From Pseudomonadales bacterium (lineage in GTDB: Bacteria; Pseudomonadota; Gammaproteobacteria; Pseudomonadales; Azotimanducaceae), in the NCBI GenBank assembly GCA_028280225.1, contig JANQMF010000192.1, positions 1 through 64,000 of the forward strand: 64,000 bases of DNA. Direction: 5' to 3'. The stretch's first letter is position 1. Every line of letters begins with the position of its first letter. This document shows, in pieces, positions 62,723-64,000 of the stretch. Both the position numbers and the translations under genes were made by a program. The notes beneath the pieces were generated by a model that worked only from the letters and a program-made list of their open reading frames with translations, did no database searches and was not told the origin of the DNA.

Positions 62723-63922
62723 TTAGTCCAGCTCCGGCTCACAGTCGAATAACTTATCCACAAATATTGAAGAAATCTCCAGGGCGCTGGCGATGTCGCA
62801 CAACACCTGACGTTCTGCCTCGGTGGTATGGTTATCCGCCCGGGAGACCAGGCACAGATCCCTGACGACCTGCATGCGTTGGGGGATGGAAGTTACCGAT
62901 TTCACCTGGCTGATGCGTTCGGGTACCTCCTTTACCAACTGGTCAATATTCAGACGGTCGCTGAAGGAAGCTTTGCCAAAAAATTCTTCAAATACCGCAA
63001 TTTCTCCAGCGGAAATCCCGGCGCTGGCGTTGGCCACGGCGATGGCACCGGCGAACAGCAACCGGCGCATGGCCTCAGCAGCATCGGTTTTGCCTTCCAG
63101 ATAACTGGGTTCCATCAGACTCATTAAGCCTTCAACCCCCAGATCCAGATCGTTGAGGTTGCTGCCCCCCGGGGTCATCAGGTCCGCCTCAAAAAACAGG
63201 CGCAGGGCTTTGACCCGCAGTGGACTGAAGGGGTGGGTCAAGAACCAGTCTTCGGTGGGCGCCCCTTGTCCCGGGGTACTGTCTTCGGATTGCATGGCGT
63301 CCACCTGGCGCAGGAAGTCATCCACGCTGAAGTTGGCATACGCGCCGCTGAGACCGCTGGCAAGTTTAAACAGAGCGTGGGCCACCGCGGGCAGATCGTT
63401 TGCACAATAGGCGCCTGCCCGGTCCGCGGAAATTTCCGCATAGCGCGACCAGCTGGTCAGGGTCAGGGCAAGGCGTGGGTTGGGCCGGTTGCGGCCGCGC
63501 AGGATGTAGCCGATGGGAATGTCGTGGTGATTGAACAAGTGATGGCCCAGTTCATGGCCCATGACAAAGCGGATTTCCTCCGGGGTAAACGCCTCCAGAA
63601 TGGAAGAAGAAAACATAATAAACAGACGCCCTGATTCCGGCTTTACACAGGCGGCGTTGTAGCTGGGGCTGGGAAATACATACAGCTCCAGGGGAATATC
63701 CAGGGACAGCTTTTCCTGACATTCCGCGGCGGTTTTGTGCAGATCTGATGCCATGCTCTCGCTCAGCCGCACTGAGGTGGATAACAGGTGGCGTCGGACC
63801 CCCAGATTGCCCTTTTCCGCCTGCCTGGCGATTTGCTCGTTAACGCTTTGGACATCTCTGTCCGCCAGCAACTGTTGATACAACTCCAGATCATGCTGGC
63901 TGCGAAATTTATGTGGATCCAT
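62723..63922 (-). CDS. M48 metallopeptidase fused to a TerB-like domain
   Basis: 399 residues, no signal peptide or clear helix, so probably cytoplasmic. The peptidase domain has HELGH (123-127) and the third zinc ligand Glu163 (EISADRAG). After a linker, a helical C-terminal domain (about 345-395) resembles TerB, with SRADNHTTEAE in the metal-loop position, although the usual DG is DN. This fusion is uncommon to my knowledge. It heads the minus-strand cassette. Confidence 0.83.
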   Translation of the reverse strand: MDPHKFRSQHDLELYQQLLADRDVQSVNEQIARQAEKGNLGVRRHLLSTSVRLSESMASDLHKTAAECQEKLSLDIPLELYVFPSPSYNAACVKPESGRLFIMFSSSILEAFTPEEIRFVMGHELGHHLFNHHDIPIGYILRGRNRPNPRLALTLTSWSRYAEISADRAGAYCANDLPAVAHALFKLASGLSGAYANFSVDDFLRQVDAMQSEDSTPGQGAPTEDWFLTHPFSPLRVKALRLFFEADLMTPGGSNLNDLDLGVEGLMSLMEPSYLEGKTDAAEAMRRLLFAGAIAVANASAGISAGEIAVFEEFFGKASFSDRLNIDQLVKEVPERISQVKSVTSIPQRMQVVRDLCLVSRADNHTTEAERQVLCDIASALEISSIFVDKLFDCEPELD

Positions 63923-63931
63923 CAGCTTCCC

Positions 63932-64000
63932 CTAAGCGTTAAATATGGTGGCTAAAGCCGCGCGCAACAACATCACCCACAATGCCAGGGCAGATACCGC
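63932..64000 (-). CDS. C-terminal end of a membrane protein (partial)
   Basis: A minus-strand frame enters from the right edge and ends with TAG at 63932-63934. Its 22 residues are hydrophobic (VSALALWVMLLRAALATIF) and look like a final membrane helix. It stops nine bases before the M48 gene, so it may be the first gene of the cassette. Too short to identify. Confidence 0.5.
   Translation of the reverse strand, partial: AVSALALWVMLLRAALATIFNA

Noticed and set aside
1-64000. CRISPR arrays, insertion sequences, prophage or restriction-type defence genes
   Set aside because: I saw no spaced direct repeats, transposase or integrase motifs, terminal inverted repeats or defence helicase/nuclease groupings. 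The core gene order is undisturbed.

Overview
The window reads as a contiguous stretch of a gammaproteobacterial chromosome of moderately high GC content. Gene order, not single genes, is the strongest evidence. It carries several blocks whose order is familiar from Pseudomonas and its relatives: coxBA-ctaG-coxC-DUF2909-SURF1-ctaA-ctaB-sco, thrB-DUF2782-polA-engB-cytochrome c4-dsbA-EEP, rpiA/ilvA, ygfA-6S RNA-zapA-UPF0149-pepP-ubi hydroxylase-gcv, and rppH-ptsP-(2 genes)-lgt-thyA-folA. An aerobic, probably free-living organism is suggested by the aa3-type oxidase, ergothioneine genes, a PQQ alcohol dehydrogenase, FabV and cytochrome c4. I cannot name the genus.

Layout. 1-9.4 kb: cytochrome aa3 oxidase structural genes, then heme A synthesis (ctaA, ctaB) and copper delivery (ctaG, SCO and a SCO-like protein lacking the copper histidine). 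9.4-11.7 kb: ergothioneine pair egtB-egtD. 11.8-19.3 kb: thrB, DUF2782, polA, engB, a diheme cytochrome c4, dsbA and an endo/exonuclease-fold protein. 19.3-26.9 kb is the most accessory part: a lipoprotein PQQ dehydrogenase with a fused cytochrome, an OmpA-domain/coiled-coil membrane pair, an exported amidase, a DUF938 methyltransferase, slyX and a membrane dipeptidase. 27-32.3 kb: DNA polymerase II, a GST, an acyl-CoA synthetase and a DUF899 protein. 32.4-40.7 kb: SDR, rpiA, ilvA, def, ygfA, 6S RNA, zapA, UPF0149, pepP and a ubiquinone hydroxylase. 40.8-45.3 kb: glycine cleavage operon gcvT-H-PA-PB. 45.3-54.3 kb: DUF255 protein, rppH, ptsP, a catalytically atypical SDR, an NRDE protein, lgt, thyA and folA. 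54.4-61.4 kb: S9 peptidase, AcoX-like kinase, fabV, a membrane adenylate cyclase, an unusual hemE and a membrane-anchored PNPOx-like protein. 61.4-64 kb: a tightly packed minus-strand cassette (M48-TerB protease, PNPOx-like protein, DUF1330, GFA and CxxC proteins).

I see no CRISPR array, prophage, insertion sequence, toxin-antitoxin or recognised defence system, and no tRNA or rRNA gene. Nothing stands out as a large undescribed system. The best leads are small: a perfect 18-bp palindrome before the cox operon, an 8-bp tandem repeat abutting the gcvT start, the SCO-like protein that keeps CxxxC but has lost its histidine, the OmpA/coiled-coil pair, genes whose likely start codon is not ATG/GTG/TTG (egtB, rpiA), an SDR lacking Tyr/Lys, and the M48-TerB cassette.
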